DNA of 64,000 nucleotides from Lactuca virosa (Eukaryota > Streptophyta > Magnoliopsida > Asterales > Asteraceae): positions 253,602,527 through 253,666,526 of the forward strand of contig CAKMRJ010005634.1 in NCBI GenBank assembly GCA_928212115.1. Reading direction: 5' to 3'. Under the pieces are notes generated by a model that had not been told where the DNA came from, did not search any database, and saw nothing but the letters and a program-made list of their open reading frames with translations. Every line of letters begins with the position of its first letter. Position 1 is the stretch's first letter. A program made the position numbers and the translations under genes. Below, in pieces: positions 10,246-22,622 of this stretch.

Positions 10246-11020
10246 TGTTGGATTAGTGTCTAAGTCCATAACTATAATTGGTATGTACTTGACCCGACTC
10301 GGCATGGTCCATTTGGCTTGCATGGCATCAGAACATTTGGATAGACCGTTTGTGAGGAGAGGACATTTGTGCCATATTAATATATTATAAGTTCTAATAT
10401 ATTAATATCAAATCATTTTATTTAATTAGTATTGATCAAGAATTAATTTGGACTTAATTTAGTGATCAAAAGAGACTAATTAAATATATGGGGATTGATT
10501 GTGTAAATCATTCATTCTTATATATGTGGGCTTATGATCCAAGATTCCTTATGTTGGGTTTAACCCATGTGGTGACCCATGGATACTCCACGGAGGTTAA
10601 AACCTATGGAGTATAAGGAATGGGTAAAGTCATGAGTTACATGGTGTAACCCTAATAGCCACACTATATAAAGACCCCATTGGTTGGTGAAATTGGGCAC
10701 TAGTGTATACACAAGAGGGCAAGCCGATTTCTAGAGTTCATGTGTCTTCTTCTCTTGGTTATTCCATGTGTTGGTGATGTTGTGTGAACCATTTGAGGTG
10801 TCATAATTGGGGCACTAGGCTCTCGAGCTTCATGGAGTCAAGCTACATCAACAAGGTATGTATTCTATCCATTTTATTACCCAAGTATCAAAAGATTGTA
10901 TGCTAGTTAGGGTAATTCGTTGGATATTCATATTTGCATGTATAATAGAGAAAACATAGATCCAAGGTATTTAGGGTTGCATGTACACCATAGGAGTGTT
11001 AGAATGCTCAAAACCCAACA
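10246..11020 (+). repeat. E6 5' LTR
   Basis: TGTTGG...CCAACA, 775 bp. A TATATAAA box at 10665-10672 is a good promoter candidate. About 185 bp downstream is a strong donor-like AAG|GTATGTATT (GT at 10856-10857). Related LTRs occur at 16168, 17832, 44817 (-), 51398 (-) and 52636. Confidence 0.95.
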
Positions 11021-11021
11021 G

Positions 11022-11033
11022 TGGTATCAGAGC
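11022..11033 (+). other. E6 primer binding site
   Basis: TGGTATCAGAGC, one base after the LTR, is complementary to the 3' end of plant initiator Met tRNA, the usual copia minus-strand primer. Confidence 0.95.
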
Positions 11034-11115
11034 CTAGGCTTGTTTTCAATTATACTTGATGCAAAGTGCTGAAAAATGCTGGAAAAAATCAATTTTCTGG
11101 CTTTCTGGGCACTGG

Positions 11116-11198
11116 ACTCGCCGAGTCCACTGATGAACTCGCCGAGTCCATGAAGAAAATCATCCTACTCGTCGAGTAGGTTCATACACTCGACGAGT
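11116..11198 (+). repeat. four ACTCG-N-CGAGT words in the E6 leader
   Basis: Perfect words at 11116 and 11137 (centre C), 11167 (centre T) and 11188 (centre A), spaced 21 to 30 bp. The same words fill the LTRs of E1 and E2, which are Ty3 elements. The matching leader of sister element E12 lacks them. Confidence 0.9.
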
Positions 11199-12635
11199 AG
11201 GAGCCCCAGACAACATATTTTCGAGTTTTTTTTGGCTGGAATTGGACTAGGAACATTACCCTAAGCTGTTTTTGAACTTGTAAACCTTTTTTTGATGTGG
11301 TAATGTTCATACTAATCCAATTTCAAAGATAATTGTCAATAGATTCATGTTTTGTATTAGTTTATTGATTAGGCTAATTACATGAAAAAGTTTGATTAAA
11401 TTATCTTGTTCTTATGAGTTGCTTAGATTACTAGGAATGTTATGTGAAATTGTTGTTTTCAATCCAAAGTAATCTAAGAGTTGATTCTAAAATGTGTTTT
11501 TGTAACTTGTCCTCAAGTTATATGAAAAGTCACATTTAAGATTCATAAAACTCATAAAGATTTCCATAAGTTATGAATAAGGAAGAGTCACATTCTTTTA
11601 ATGGTTTAAAGTCTTCCATAACTTGTCCTCAAGTTATGGAACTTGAAGAGTTTTTTAATTCAAACTACTTTAAACACATAAGTTATGGAATTGAAAAGTT
11701 TTGAATAGTTCAAAACTTGCCCTCAAGTTTTGGAATTTGAAAAGTTTTCTTTCATGAATACTTTAATTCCAAATAAAGCCCTTAGGATTTTAAAAGTTAA
11801 AATTCAACCCTTATACTTTATAATATTATAAGTTAATAATATATATATGTATAAGAGCAAGTTAGTCTTACCGTTAGTAGTCCTCATTCACGAAGCCGGT
11901 CTATAAGGGGGGTATAAGGTTACTGCCTATAAAATGGCAGTTTAATGGGTGTCCACTCTCACCCACCGCTTCCTTGACTGGTGGAGGGTCGTTAGCCGAA
12001 CGGGTTGGACAAAGCCTATAAATTCTCCCTTCATTAAAAGTATTAATGATAAATACTAAGTAACTAAACCTTTTATAAATTCCTAATCTTAGTTACTTAG
12101 GAAAATGTGAATAAGGTGCTAACCCATGAAATTACACTTTGCACTTTGCTTAAGTCGGTTAGTGGAGCGCGTGTCGTTTACCGGCACACTAGCTTGATTT
12201 AACAAGGTAGACAAAGGGTTTCTTAAAGTTTATCATAGGCCGGTGGAGCGTGTGTGGTTTACCGGCACATCGGTTGGGTGATAAACATTTAAGAGTACCA
12301 AGTAATTTGCATGGTTCCTTCACACCTTGTTTTGTGATCCTCGGCATCCCAGTCACAAAACATGAAGGGCACACTCGAGATTGAAACATGCCATTGAAAA
12401 GTTCAATGAATCTCAAAAGATCTAGGAGTTTCAAATCCAGTTAAAACATAATAAATTATTTCGTTTTTCATGGTGGAAATTGGTGAATCGTCATTCACCT
12501 ACCTTCAAATATTCCATAGCTTACGGCATCCCTCTTCCAAGTTATAAAATATTGTGTTGGGTCCTATCCTTAATATTTCATATTTGGTGTTATATTAAGG
12601 ACTTTAAATCAACTATCTTGAATATCTCCCAAAAG

Positions 12636-13201
12636 ATGTCTAGTTCAGACATCTATGATCTTCCCAAATCTCTTGGAACTTCACTTCCTCCACCTCCTTC
12701 AATTATTCTCCCTAACCCACAAGTTCAAGGTCACTCAAGCCCTATTGGCAAGCAAGGTCTATGTGTGCTCACATCTTGGAGATGAAGTCACATATTGACA
12801 AGCCGGGAGAGTTGGGTGTCTAAGTCTTAAGAAATTCAGATGTTCAATCACTTTCTAAGTCACATAGTTAGTTCCTTTAGGACTACTGTGAAACAGACTA
12901 TGACATGATCCTTAATGATCTTATCTATTTGCTTTGTGCTGCTGAATCAGCAATGATTTGAAGCACTAGTAGAGCAAATTTGATTAGAAGATCAACTTCC
13001 CAGACTACCATGGACATTGACAATGGTTGCATTGGATACCCAGTAAAAGCTTTCTCTTCCCAATGGAAAGGGATTGGCCATAGTCAACTCGGTTGACCAA
13101 ATGGTAAAGAGAGAGGCAAGTCTGTGATTGTCCAGTACACCATTCCCAAAGAGTCCATATGTTTCTCTTGCCAAAGGAAGGGGCATTGATTGCGGAGCTG
13201 C
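12636..13201 (+). pseudogene. gag: E6 copia gag relic
   Basis: An ATG at 12636 opens MSSSDIYDLPKSLG and a proline stretch. Further on, in shifting frames, comes EMKSHIDKPGELG, a conserved block of copia-type gag, then SLSKSHS and AAESAMI. A zinc-knuckle relic follows: Cys at 13160 and 13169, His at 13184 and Cys at 13199 (C-x2-C-x4-H-x4-C), with TGA in place of a likely TGG at 13187. The protein would coat element RNA. Several stops and a frameshift prevent expression. Confidence 0.75.
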
Positions 13202-16167
13202 CTATTTACCTGAAAGATCATAAGGTTGATCAAGTCAAGAAGTTTGACTCAACTTCAGGTAAAGTCCACTATCTAACTCTGTTAAGTTTCTATTCTGAGA
13301 TTCTTATTACATAATGTGACTGGGTCACATGTTCATTTTTTAAGAATCAAAGAAAAGTGAAGAAACTTAAAGGAAGTATATATATGCTGATTCTGATCGC
13401 GAAGATGGATTTCGATCGAATGGTTCGATGATCAGAATTTTGAGATGTTGCTTAGGAGTTATGATATATTGCTTAGGAATAGATAACAACAAAGTTTTTC
13501 ATATGCTTTTGCACTGTAAGGATAAGTTTTTCCGCAAATTTTTTTAAAATAAAAGGAAATTTTTACCTCATTTATTCTAAGTATCCTTACAATGGCATTT
13601 ATGGAAAAACTGTTGCTTATATGATTCCATTGATAGCAATATTGGAAAAATGGATTTGTTTCTTTCATTTGTGGTTATGTCTAATTTACCAAATAAGGAA
13701 AGATTCTCATCACCCAAGGTTTCAGTTGGATAGAAACTTGGAAATCATGCAAGTTGTATAGTATGATGAATGAGAATTTTCATCTTTGGAAAATTAAGAC
13801 TAATTCCTTGTTCACATGTATATGTGAGTCAAGTGAAGGACTAAGGGATCAAGTACACATTCTGGTGCACTGATCAAGTCCACCACAAAAGATCGATAAG
13901 ACTATTCGTCATGATTTACTAAAGTTTAGTAAATATGGTTATACTTACAAGTTTAAGTATAATTCTGTAGCATTGGAAAAGTTTCGATGTATGGCAGAAC
14001 GAATAAGAAGAATCAAATTAGGCAGAAAGATAAAAGTTTCTCAAACCTGAAAAAATGGGAGAGTACTTTAGTATCAGGTTTTGTGATCATCTTAATGATT
14101 TATAAATCATATCACAATTAGTCCTCTAAGGAAATCTTAGTGCATTCTTATGGCTAAGAAGAGGTGTCATGAATTGTTGAAATGGTTAAATCAAGAAGAT
14201 GAGTCATACTTCGTTCCAAAACAAGTCTTAGAGTCATACTCCAAGACTGTAAGTTAAGTGACATATCTTAAAGAAAGGTTTAAAAACACTTGTCAAATAT
14301 AAGAGTAAAAGTGTCCTACTCTTGTACATTTGAAATTGGTAAGTTGTGATCTTTTGGATAAAACAAAGACCAACTAAGGCCAATTGTGTGAAGTGTTTGT
14401 CTTGATAAAGAATCCGCACTATCTCTTGAATATTTGGCAAGATAGTTTTATATGTCAAGAGGTCAGTGGGAGTCTAAAAGATTATGAAAGTATTTCAAGA
14501 TCTAATCAAGAATAAAACCCGTATTTCATCACTAGCAATCGACTAGAGGTTTATAACCTATTGTGTTGACATTTCTGTGCCCATTCCAGTGAAGTTAGCT
14601 ATACATTTGAGTTCTACTTGTTCTTAATTGTTTGCATAACTACATGGAAGCAATGGCAGGCCCTTGTGCAGGCAGGTGGCAAGAAGTTAAGATTGCACAA
14701 GTTCAATCCATATGATTTTGGATTTGTCACTAACCTAGTCTTGTGATTGTGGTCTTGGCAAATTCATGTGGATAAGAACACATACACCATAAAATCTAAG
14801 GGTCATAAGGTTTCTCTCCGATTCATGAAAATGATGGTGAGGAAACAGTTCCACCAAGTAGATTTTAAGTAAGATAGCAATTGTAATCTTTGGATTCTCA
14901 AAGTCATTAGTAGAGCGTGCGTGGTTAACCTACACACTATCATGGACTTGTGAGAAAGGGAAAAGGTCTAAACAATTGAGACTATGATTACGACATCCCT
15001 TTTTCATAGTTCTGAAATTGTTTAGACACACCTGTGAGCTATCTAAGATAAGGTGTATGATTTTGATAAAGTCTTATCAAAGCAATCTCATATCAGAAAT
15101 CTGAACTTTGGTAAGAAAGTCAATTAAGTATTGATTTCTAGAAGTCCAGCTAATTTCTGGATACATGTCAAAGCTAGTGGGAGCATAAGTGTTATGCTAA
15201 TAATTTTCATGTTAGTGGGAGCATGATAATTATGATAAGTGTTGCAAGTTATCAATGTTAATTATAGAAAACAAAAAATTTCAATTGGGAAAAAGTTGTT
15301 TTGCTATAATTAAGGGAGAGGAAATTATACTTCATTTCAATTCTAAAAGCTTAGATTGAGGTTTTAATCGTCTTTAGTCAAGGTTATATATATGAATTTT
15401 ATGTTGGAGTGGCTCAACATAAGGAAATTCTATATATGGCTCCATTATTTGCGTTCTAAAATTCGATTATGATTACGACATTCCTTTTCATAATCTGAAT
15501 TATGAGAACTTGGCAAATAGACATAGAAATATTGTAGCAAAAAGACTGGTCTAGTATCATGTCTTTATGTGAGACATCATGAATCGTGTCCCATATGCTT
15601 CGGATATAGGATCGATTGCATGTACTATAATATTCATCCTTTCTAAATTTTCAAAATGTTTTGGGCATTAAGGGGGAAAAATCTAGAATTGAATATGACT
15701 AAAAAATCATTAAGCAATTGTCGAGAACAATCTACGGTTCACCAAAGATTGGTTGCTCAGAGACAGTTGGAAGTATAGTGTTAAATTTTGGAGAGGACCT
15801 TATTGACATATTCTGAAAAGAGGCAACTCTTGTTCAGAAGTGACAGTCAAAATGGGAATATTGAAATGTTTCATAGTTGGAAGTTATTCAATTTGTGTAA
15901 GATTAGAAAAACTTAATGCAAGAAGGATGTTTCCATGGAATTGATCTCCATTGGAATACTCTATAATGTCTGTTGACAAGTCTTTGTGACTTTGTGCATA
16001 ATCATTACAAGAGGATCATGCATATAAGTTTAAAATCTAACAGATTTCGGTAAATGATAGGAATTTGGAATTCTTACATTTTCGATAAGGATTTGGGAGT
16101 GTGAAAAGAGAATCATTGAAATTATGTTCAATCGATCTAGTTCACAAAGTAAGGATCATAGACAAAC
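13202..16167 (+). other. E6 interior without recognisable genes
   Basis: No frame over 80 codons is convincing. Weak copia pol echoes remain, for example AGCTAGTGGGAGCATA near 15173, which resembles the codons just before the YVDD block. TTACGGCATCCC-like motifs recur (14989, 15473, and 12521 upstream). GTGGAGCG...GGTT-CCGGCACAC motifs lie at 12160, 12241 and 14908. Similar sequence is kept in E12, so this decayed interior was itself copied. Confidence 0.7.
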
Positions 16168-16834
16168 TGTTGGATATAGTGTCTAAGTCCATAACTATAT
16201 TTGGTATGTACTTGACCCGACCCGGCATGGTCCATTTGGGTTGCACTTCACCCGAACAATTTATGGATAATCGTTTGAGAATAGTATAAGTTATGATTTA
16301 TTAATATATTATAAGTCCTAATATATTACTATAAAATCATATTATTTAATTAGTATTGATCTATAATTAATTTAGAGATCAAAAGTATGACTAATTAAGT
16401 ATGGGCTCTTGTATTTATATAGTGTGGGCTAATGCTTATTTGGAATGGGCTAGGCTTGCAGGGAAAGTCCATGGATACTCCATGGAGCTTTAACCCATGG
16501 ATCTCATGGAAATGAAAAGACATGGGTATTAGGGTTTACATGGATGTAACCCTAATCCACCACACTATATAAAGGAGGCCTTTGGTTCTTGAAATGGACT
16601 AGTTGATGTGTGTAAACTAAGAGGGCCGATTTCAAGAAGTTTGTGACTATTCTCTCAAGTTTCCAAGTTTATGGTGATTTGTGACTTCCATTTGAGGCAT
16701 CCACATTATTGGTGCTAGTTAGGATAAGAACCTTGGAAAAATAATTATTTGCATGTATCTTAGTCAAACATAGATCCAAGGTTTCTAGGGTTGCATGTGC
16801 ACCATAGGAGTGTTAGAATGCTCAAAACCCATCA
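16168..16834 (+). mobile_element. E7: solo LTR with CAAAC target duplication
   Basis: TGTTGG...CCCATCA, 667 bp, is flanked by CAAAC at 16163-16167 and 16835-16839. The sister element E12 has the uninterrupted site (reverse of TAGACAAACATAG, near 46552), so the insertion came after the two copies split. TATATAAA is at 16566-16573. The LTR is related to, but shorter than, the E6 LTRs. Confidence 0.93.
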
Positions 16835-16839
16835 CAAAC

Positions 16840-17819
16840 ATAGAGTGCATACTTGGTGTATGGCAAAACTATTGTTTAGAAGAACATAGTGTACATGCTT
16901 GGAGCATGGGACAACTAGTATTTTTTTAATTCAAGTATAAAGTTGATAAAACCGAAACAATGAATAATGAGTCATCAGTATGGTGATAAATAAAAAGTGT
17001 TCTATTTATATTCATAGGTTTTGATTCCATACTAGATTCAATTATTCTTGTGTTTCATTTTGCATGTTTTGACTTCCAGAATAAACTAGGTCACTCTTCC
17101 CGAAAGACTAAGTTATTCAAACCATCCACAGTCGGTCATATGTTGGAAGCAGATATGAATCAAGACTGTCATGGGTTGGCTTGTAGAGGTCTAAGATGTT
17201 GGACAAAGCGGTGCTACAACACTCATGAGTGCTCATACGTTATGAGTATTGGTTTCAACCCACGCTCATTTGAATCACTTCATGGATTTTATCACGAGTG
17301 ATCATGAGACGATAATATCTTATATTCTTCAAACCTAGAGATATGAGTTGTTACTATGAGTTGGTTGTACATTGATTGCGCAAAACCGCATTGGTAACTC
17401 GATGTTATAAAACGTTCCTTTGTGTATGATTCAACAAGTAGTAAAACAAGCCATATGAGTCGAAGTTTATCCATTCCTTTACCTTCGGGATAAAAACGAT
17501 ATCTGTGGGCCCCTCGATGATTTAGTGATGACAAATGTAAGTGCTCGGCCGGGCCTGGACTGATTTGATTTGTTCAATTAGTCAGTCGTCATAAATCGGA
17601 AATCGGGAAACAACAAATGGACAGAGAGAATGATTTATAATCCATGTCTCAGTCCATATGATATCTAGGATGGAGGAATATATGATCCCTTATCTAATGG
17701 ACAAGTCATTGACAAAGGTCAGAGTTCATCTACAAGGTCAGAGTTCGACAGCGGCTTTTGAGAGCTACGATTGCCAGTTGGTTCTTGAAGTCATACGCAA
17801 TAATAGTTTTAGACTTATC
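16840..17819 (+). other. E6 interior, 3' part
   Basis: Non-coding. It continues the E6 interior after the solo LTR and matches E12 at about 45580-46550 reversed. Short frames (17050-17301, 17658-17849) are not conserved between the copies, so I do not call genes. Confidence 0.7.
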
Positions 17820-17831
17820 CAAGTGGGAGAC
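17820..17831 (+). other. E6 polypurine tract
   Basis: CAAGTGGGAGAC stands directly before the 3' LTR; E12 has the same CCAAGTGGGAGAC reversed at 45567-45579. Confidence 0.85.
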
Positions 17832-18606
17832 TATTGGATTAGTGTCTAAGTCCATAAATATAATTGGTATGTACTTGACCCGACTCGGCATGGTCCATTT
17901 GGGTTGCATGGCATCGGAACATTTGGATAGACCGTTTGTGAGGAGAGGACATTTGTGTCATATTAATATATTATAAGTTCTAATATATTAATATGAAATC
18001 ATGTTATTTAATTAGTATTGATCAAGAATTAATTTGGACTTAATTTAGTGATCAAAAGAGACTAATTATATATATGGGGATTGATTGTGTAAATCATTCA
18101 TTCTTATATATGTGGGCTTATGATCCAAGATTCCTTATGTTGGGTTTAACCCATGTGGTGACCCATGGATACTCCATGGAGGTTAAAACCCATGGAGCAT
18201 AAGGAATGGGTAAAGCCATGAGTTACATGGTGTAACCCTAATAGCCACACTATATAAAGACCCCATTGGTTGGTGAAATTGGGCACTAGTGTATACACAA
18301 GAGGGCAAGCCGATTTCTAGAGTTCATGTGTCTTCTTCTCTTGGTTATTCCATATGTTGGTGATGTTGTGTGAACCATTTGAGGTGTCACACTTGGGGCA
18401 CTAGGCTCTCGAGCTTCATGGAGTCAAGCTACATCAACAAGGTATGTATTCTATCCATTTTATTACCCAAGTATCAAAAGATTGTATACTAGTTAGGGTA
18501 ATACCTTGGATATTCATATTTGCATGTATAATAGAGAAAACATAGATCCAAGGTATTTAGGGTTGCATGTACACCATAGGAGTGTTAGAATGCTCAAAAC
18601 CCAACA
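17832..18606 (+). repeat. E6 3' LTR
   Basis: 775 bp, colinear with the 5' LTR. The first dinucleotide is TA instead of TG, a G-to-A change. It ends CCAACA directly before the TCAAC target duplication. Confidence 0.95.
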
Positions 18607-18611
18607 TCAAC

Positions 18612-19618
18612 TTCTCAAATAATCAATTAGTCCCTATCCTCATGATAACTTAATCATTAAGACATTTAAATGTCATCAAAGTTATTTGAAAGCATAAAAT
18701 GACATCTAAGCATCCTAATTGAATGTTGTTAATTACTTGAAAGCATAACTAAAGTCATTGAAATATACCTAAGCTAACCTTGGAATTATCAATTCCATTC
18801 CATGTTCCTAAATCAAAACATTAAGGCCAAAAATTCTATATATCAATAAAAGGAATCAAGTAACACCTTATGTTTTGAATCCAAATCATTCCAAGAGTAT
18901 CCATTCCTGATTACAAACTTCCGTTACTCATCCATTTCTCAACTACAAAGGATTCCATTGATTTCATCATATTGTCCCCAAATCCATTTCAAATCCTAAC
19001 TTATACATGGTTCTAGCATCATGGATGTGTTTGAGTATTCCAATTGTCATCAAACAACATCTAGGTCATACAATCCATTTCAATTTAATATATAAACATG
19101 AAATCCCCAATTTGAAGTTCTTGGGTTCATGAGGGTTTTCACCTAAATCCATAAATCCGTCAATAGGGTGATTGGATTGAGATTGAAATCATCAATCTAC
19201 TCAAGGGAGGTTAGAAAACGAAACCCTAACTATCATTAAAAGCTAAAATCGACATTTGGGCAAAACCCACTTCACAAATTCGAATTTCTAGGTTAAGTGA
19301 GAAGATATTCTACCTTGTATGTCCTTTTTCCTTCCCTTCTTTGCTTGGTTGCTCAATTCCCCATCATGAATAAGACCCTAGATGGGAAGAAGTTGAATCA
19401 CCATTGAAGAACTCTCTTCGATGAAAAAGACAATATAAAGAGAATAAAGAGGAGTGTGTGCATCTTATTTCCAAACTCTTTCACCTTTGGTCCCTCAAGT
19501 TTGATTATTTTATCATTTCCACCCTAAACTCATATTTGGTGTTTTTATCTTTAGTCTTGACATATAGGGTTCTCCTTCATCGTCATTTTGTCAACACAGG
19601 TCTATGTGTACCTACGAC
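18612..19618 (-). repeat. E5 LTR, second segment
   Basis: Continues E5 after the E6 insertion. It is non-coding and AT-rich. Its last 36 bases (19583-19618) are the first part of a repeat (TTTTGTCAACACAGGTCTAT) that resumes after E8 at 22337, showing that E8 split it. Confidence 0.65.
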
Positions 19619-20757
19619 TGTCACACCCCAAAACCAGAATGACAGAAACATTCGGGGGCGGAGGACGCCATGTACAATATCACAATAATGCATAATAGTA
19701 AACAAGCAACAACATCATCTATTGCATTAAATATTATAATTATAATACAAGTGTGTTCTGAAGATTATAAGACACCAAAATGAATAATCAAAATCAGCGA
19801 TGAGTCTTGAACGTGCTCCATCTTCTGAAAACCTGGTCATCGGTACCTGTCTACTGGCGACTTGAGAATACAAGTTATTTTGAAAGCGTAGATCAGCATT
19901 AAAGCTGGTGAGTTCATAAGTATTTTAGTGTCATTGTTTGTATAAGTTTGAAGAATGTGCTTGTAAATGTTTGATGTAAATGGTTGTAAGTGTTTGATGT
20001 AAATGTTTGTAAACCTCCTAGAAAATCCTATATTTTCTACTAAAGTAGTCTTCTACCTAGACTCAACTATTCTCTATATTTGTTCTTTTTTAAAAGTGTG
20101 AGTTTTCCCAAAGTGTGACTATCATTACCAAAAATATAGTTTTTCATTACCGTTTAATATGAGAAGATAAATGTAGTTTTATCTAGGTAACTACTATTGT
20201 ACTAACTACCTTTAACTTGTTACTTAATTAAGATAAAATGTGATATGATTGTAACCATACTTGATTGACTAGTATAACACGACGTTCGAGACGTCGAAAT
20301 GATATGACATTCATCACCCGTAGACCTGCAGGTCCCACTATAGCCATCAGCAAGGTGTAAGAGGGTCAGTACCGTATAGATCTATACACAAATTCACGCT
20401 CTCCATCCAGGAGACTCGGGTACAAAACGTGACGCAGTAGTATCTTGTCGAGCCATGAAGTAGTATCTCACATTAATGTTATAGTATTCTTGTATTTGTA
20501 TAGTATGTACTAGTGTAGTGTATGTTCTCTCTGTCTATTATGTAGTATGTTCTCTAGTGTATAGTGTGTAGTGAGTATTGTTTTTTGTTATAGTATTCTC
20601 TATATGTTTCTCTTTATAGTGAGTATTGTCTCTCGTTATAGTATTCTCTATCTTTTTCTCTTTATAGTGAGTATTGTCTCTCGTTATAGTATGTACTAAC
20701 TCATGTATGAAATGACTCGTTGTGTTTCATTATTCTAGTAATAGTATTAGTGGCTCC

Positions 20758-20780
20758 TAAACTATACCTATTATAGTTTA
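20758..20780. other. inverted repeat TAAACTAT / ATAGTTTA
   Basis: TAAACTAT and ATAGTTTA are separated by ACCTATT. The same stem bases form two inverted repeats in the E14 LTR, so the structure may be conserved. Confidence 0.7.
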
Positions 20781-21474
20781 CTAGCAATGTTGTTTGTATG
20801 AGTGAACATGTTTGTACACCTTTGCTACCCAAAGGTATTGAACTGAATGAAGGAATTTTATATCTATATACATACACATAATAGATAACTAAGATTCAAA
20901 CGACCTTCAGACAAACAATCGATACCCTAAGTCCACAACCAAACAAGGAACAGGAAGTAAGGCGAGCTATCTGTCCTAAGTCCTTTCAATCCTACTTATA
21001 TAACTATATCTATATATATATGCTTTTGACAAAATATAAGTTTAAAAGAGTTTGATAAAGAGTTTTGCATATAAAAGAGTTTGTAAAATGATTTGAAGCA
21101 ATTTGATTGATAACTCAGCTTGAAGTATAAGAAATCTATATGTTTGATAGTTATTAATCACATGTGATTGATATAATAACTATTATGTTTTGTACTTGTA
21201 TTCCCCCCCCCCCCATAAAAGCATTTAAAATCATTTAAAAGGTAAGTTAAAGGGGTATGAACTCACCTGCAGTGAGTGATACGAATGAAAGATCAGTTTG
21301 TAGGATGCTCAGTGCCAAGTGAAGACTTGAGCACAACGGGTCCTAATAAGCATATAATGACACATATATGTATATAATTAGTGTTTATACAAATAATCAT
21401 GTAAGGAAACACCTTAGGGACTAGGAAACACTTGATTGGAAGTGTTACAATCACATATGATTGTATATATAAGG

Positions 21475-22140
21475 GGTGTACGGCCACACCTTTGAGTGTA
21501 CGGCCAGAATGCATGAGTTTCATGAGTGTGCGGCCAGGGTGTATGGCCCAAGTGGGTGTACGGACGTACACTCACTAAGAAACATGCCATAGTGAGTTTC
21601 AAGGCTAAATCTTGCATCTTCTTGCATCCCTTAAGGGTTCTTGATCATGTGCTAGCATACAACTTGAGTTTGTGGCCAATAAGCACTAAACAAAGGGGTG
21701 TACGACCACATGGAGTGTGTACGGCCGCACACTCCTTGATGATCATGGTTTGGACGTTTTCTAAGGAATATATTCAGTAAGTAACAAGTATAGGAGAAGG
21801 TACTTACGATATAGAAGCTTTTAGGGGTGTTTGAGGTCCAAAATCTTAGTAGGTGTTCTTGGTGAAACTGAAGAATACTTGAAGATCTACCAAATGAAGC
21901 GATTTCATGGATGAAATCAATGACCCTTACTAGATAATGAAAGGAATCAACAAATCAAGGGAAGAACACTTACATTCTTGAAGATCTAGGATGAAAAATC
22001 GGATGATAGTTGAGAGAGAATGAGTTCTTGGCTTGTGAGGGTGAAAAGAGCTAAATGAAGGCTAATACTTTCATTTATAGGGGAGAGTGTGCTGCAAGGA
22101 GGGGGTGTGCGGCCGCACTCCCAAGTGTACGGCCGTACAC
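21475..22140 (-). repeat. E8 GTGTACGGCCGTACAC words
   Basis: Palindromic or near-palindromic words occur at 21556 (GTGTACGGACGTACAC), 21717 (GTGTACGGCCGCACAC), 22105 (GTGTGCGGCCGCAC) and 22125 (GTGTACGGCCGTACAC). Half-words lie at 21477, 21497, 21526 and 21698. All fall in the part of the LTR upstream of the donor-like site, read on the minus strand. Confidence 0.88.
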
Positions 22141-22331
22141 TCCTCTTGTTGGAGTGTTTGGGCATTTTGGGAAGTGGTGAACTTATGGAACCCAATTCTA
22201 AACCCTAACTTTGAAGATACTAGGCTTAGAACACTCAAATTGACTCTAATCAATGCTAGAAGGTAGCAGAAACGAGTCTGACTTTGATTGAATTGAACAA
22301 CTATACAAGATAGAAATTTCGGGTTGTCAGA

Positions 22332-22570
22332 ACGACGTACATGCTATTTTGTCAACACGAGTCTATGTGTACTTATGACCTACATTCCATTTCATTAACA
22401 TATGTGTATGTGTACTTACGACCTACATGTCATTTCGCCAACACGGGTATATGTGTATTTGTGACCTACATGCCATTTATTAACACGCAAGCCTATAGGC
22501 TTCTCACCTCTTTGTCGTTCTTCCATCATCCATTAACTAAACCTTATTTGAGAATTCAAATATCATAACA
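22332..22570 (-). repeat. E5 LTR, third segment with tandem repeat
   Basis: Three further copies of a roughly 55-bp unit (CAACACGAGTCTATGTGTAC, then TTATGACCTACAT) resume from 19618. The left end of E5 in its own orientation is probably near TATCATAACA (22570), but no matching target duplication was found. Confidence 0.55.
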
Positions 22571-22622
22571 ATTAGGCACATAGAGAATGCACTTTAGACT
22601 CTACTAGTACATGCACATTTAT

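Larger units (their letters stand above)
10241..18611 (+). mobile_element. E6: complete non-coding copia-type LTR element with TCAAC target duplication
   Basis: Two 775-bp LTRs (10246-11020 and 17832-18606) flank a primer site for initiator Met tRNA and a purine tract. TCAAC at 10241-10245 is repeated at 18607-18611, so the borders are exact. The LTRs differ at roughly 20 positions by eye. The interior has only a broken gag and unrecognisable pol relics, so mobility would depend on proteins from elsewhere. E12 on the minus strand is a sister copy. Confidence 0.95.
19619..22331 (-). mobile_element. E8: solo Ty3 LTR
   Basis: Starts TGTCACACCCCAAAACC, the reverse of an LTR end GGTTTTGGGGTGTGACA like that of E14. 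The far end is near GGGTTGTCA, the reverse of TGACAACCC. ACGAC flanks it at 19614-19618 and 22332-22336, with two bases (GA) left over on the right. No interior or primer site is present. Reversed, blocks at 20310-20470 align with the E14 LTR at 55600-55780, including GTGTATAGATCTATA and GGACCTGCAG, so E8 and E14 are related families. Confidence 0.85.

Noticed and set aside
10246..18606. E6 as a complex of two adjacent elements because three LTR copies are present
   Set aside because: The middle copy has its own CAAAC duplication and the outer pair shares TCAAC, so it is one element with a nested solo LTR.
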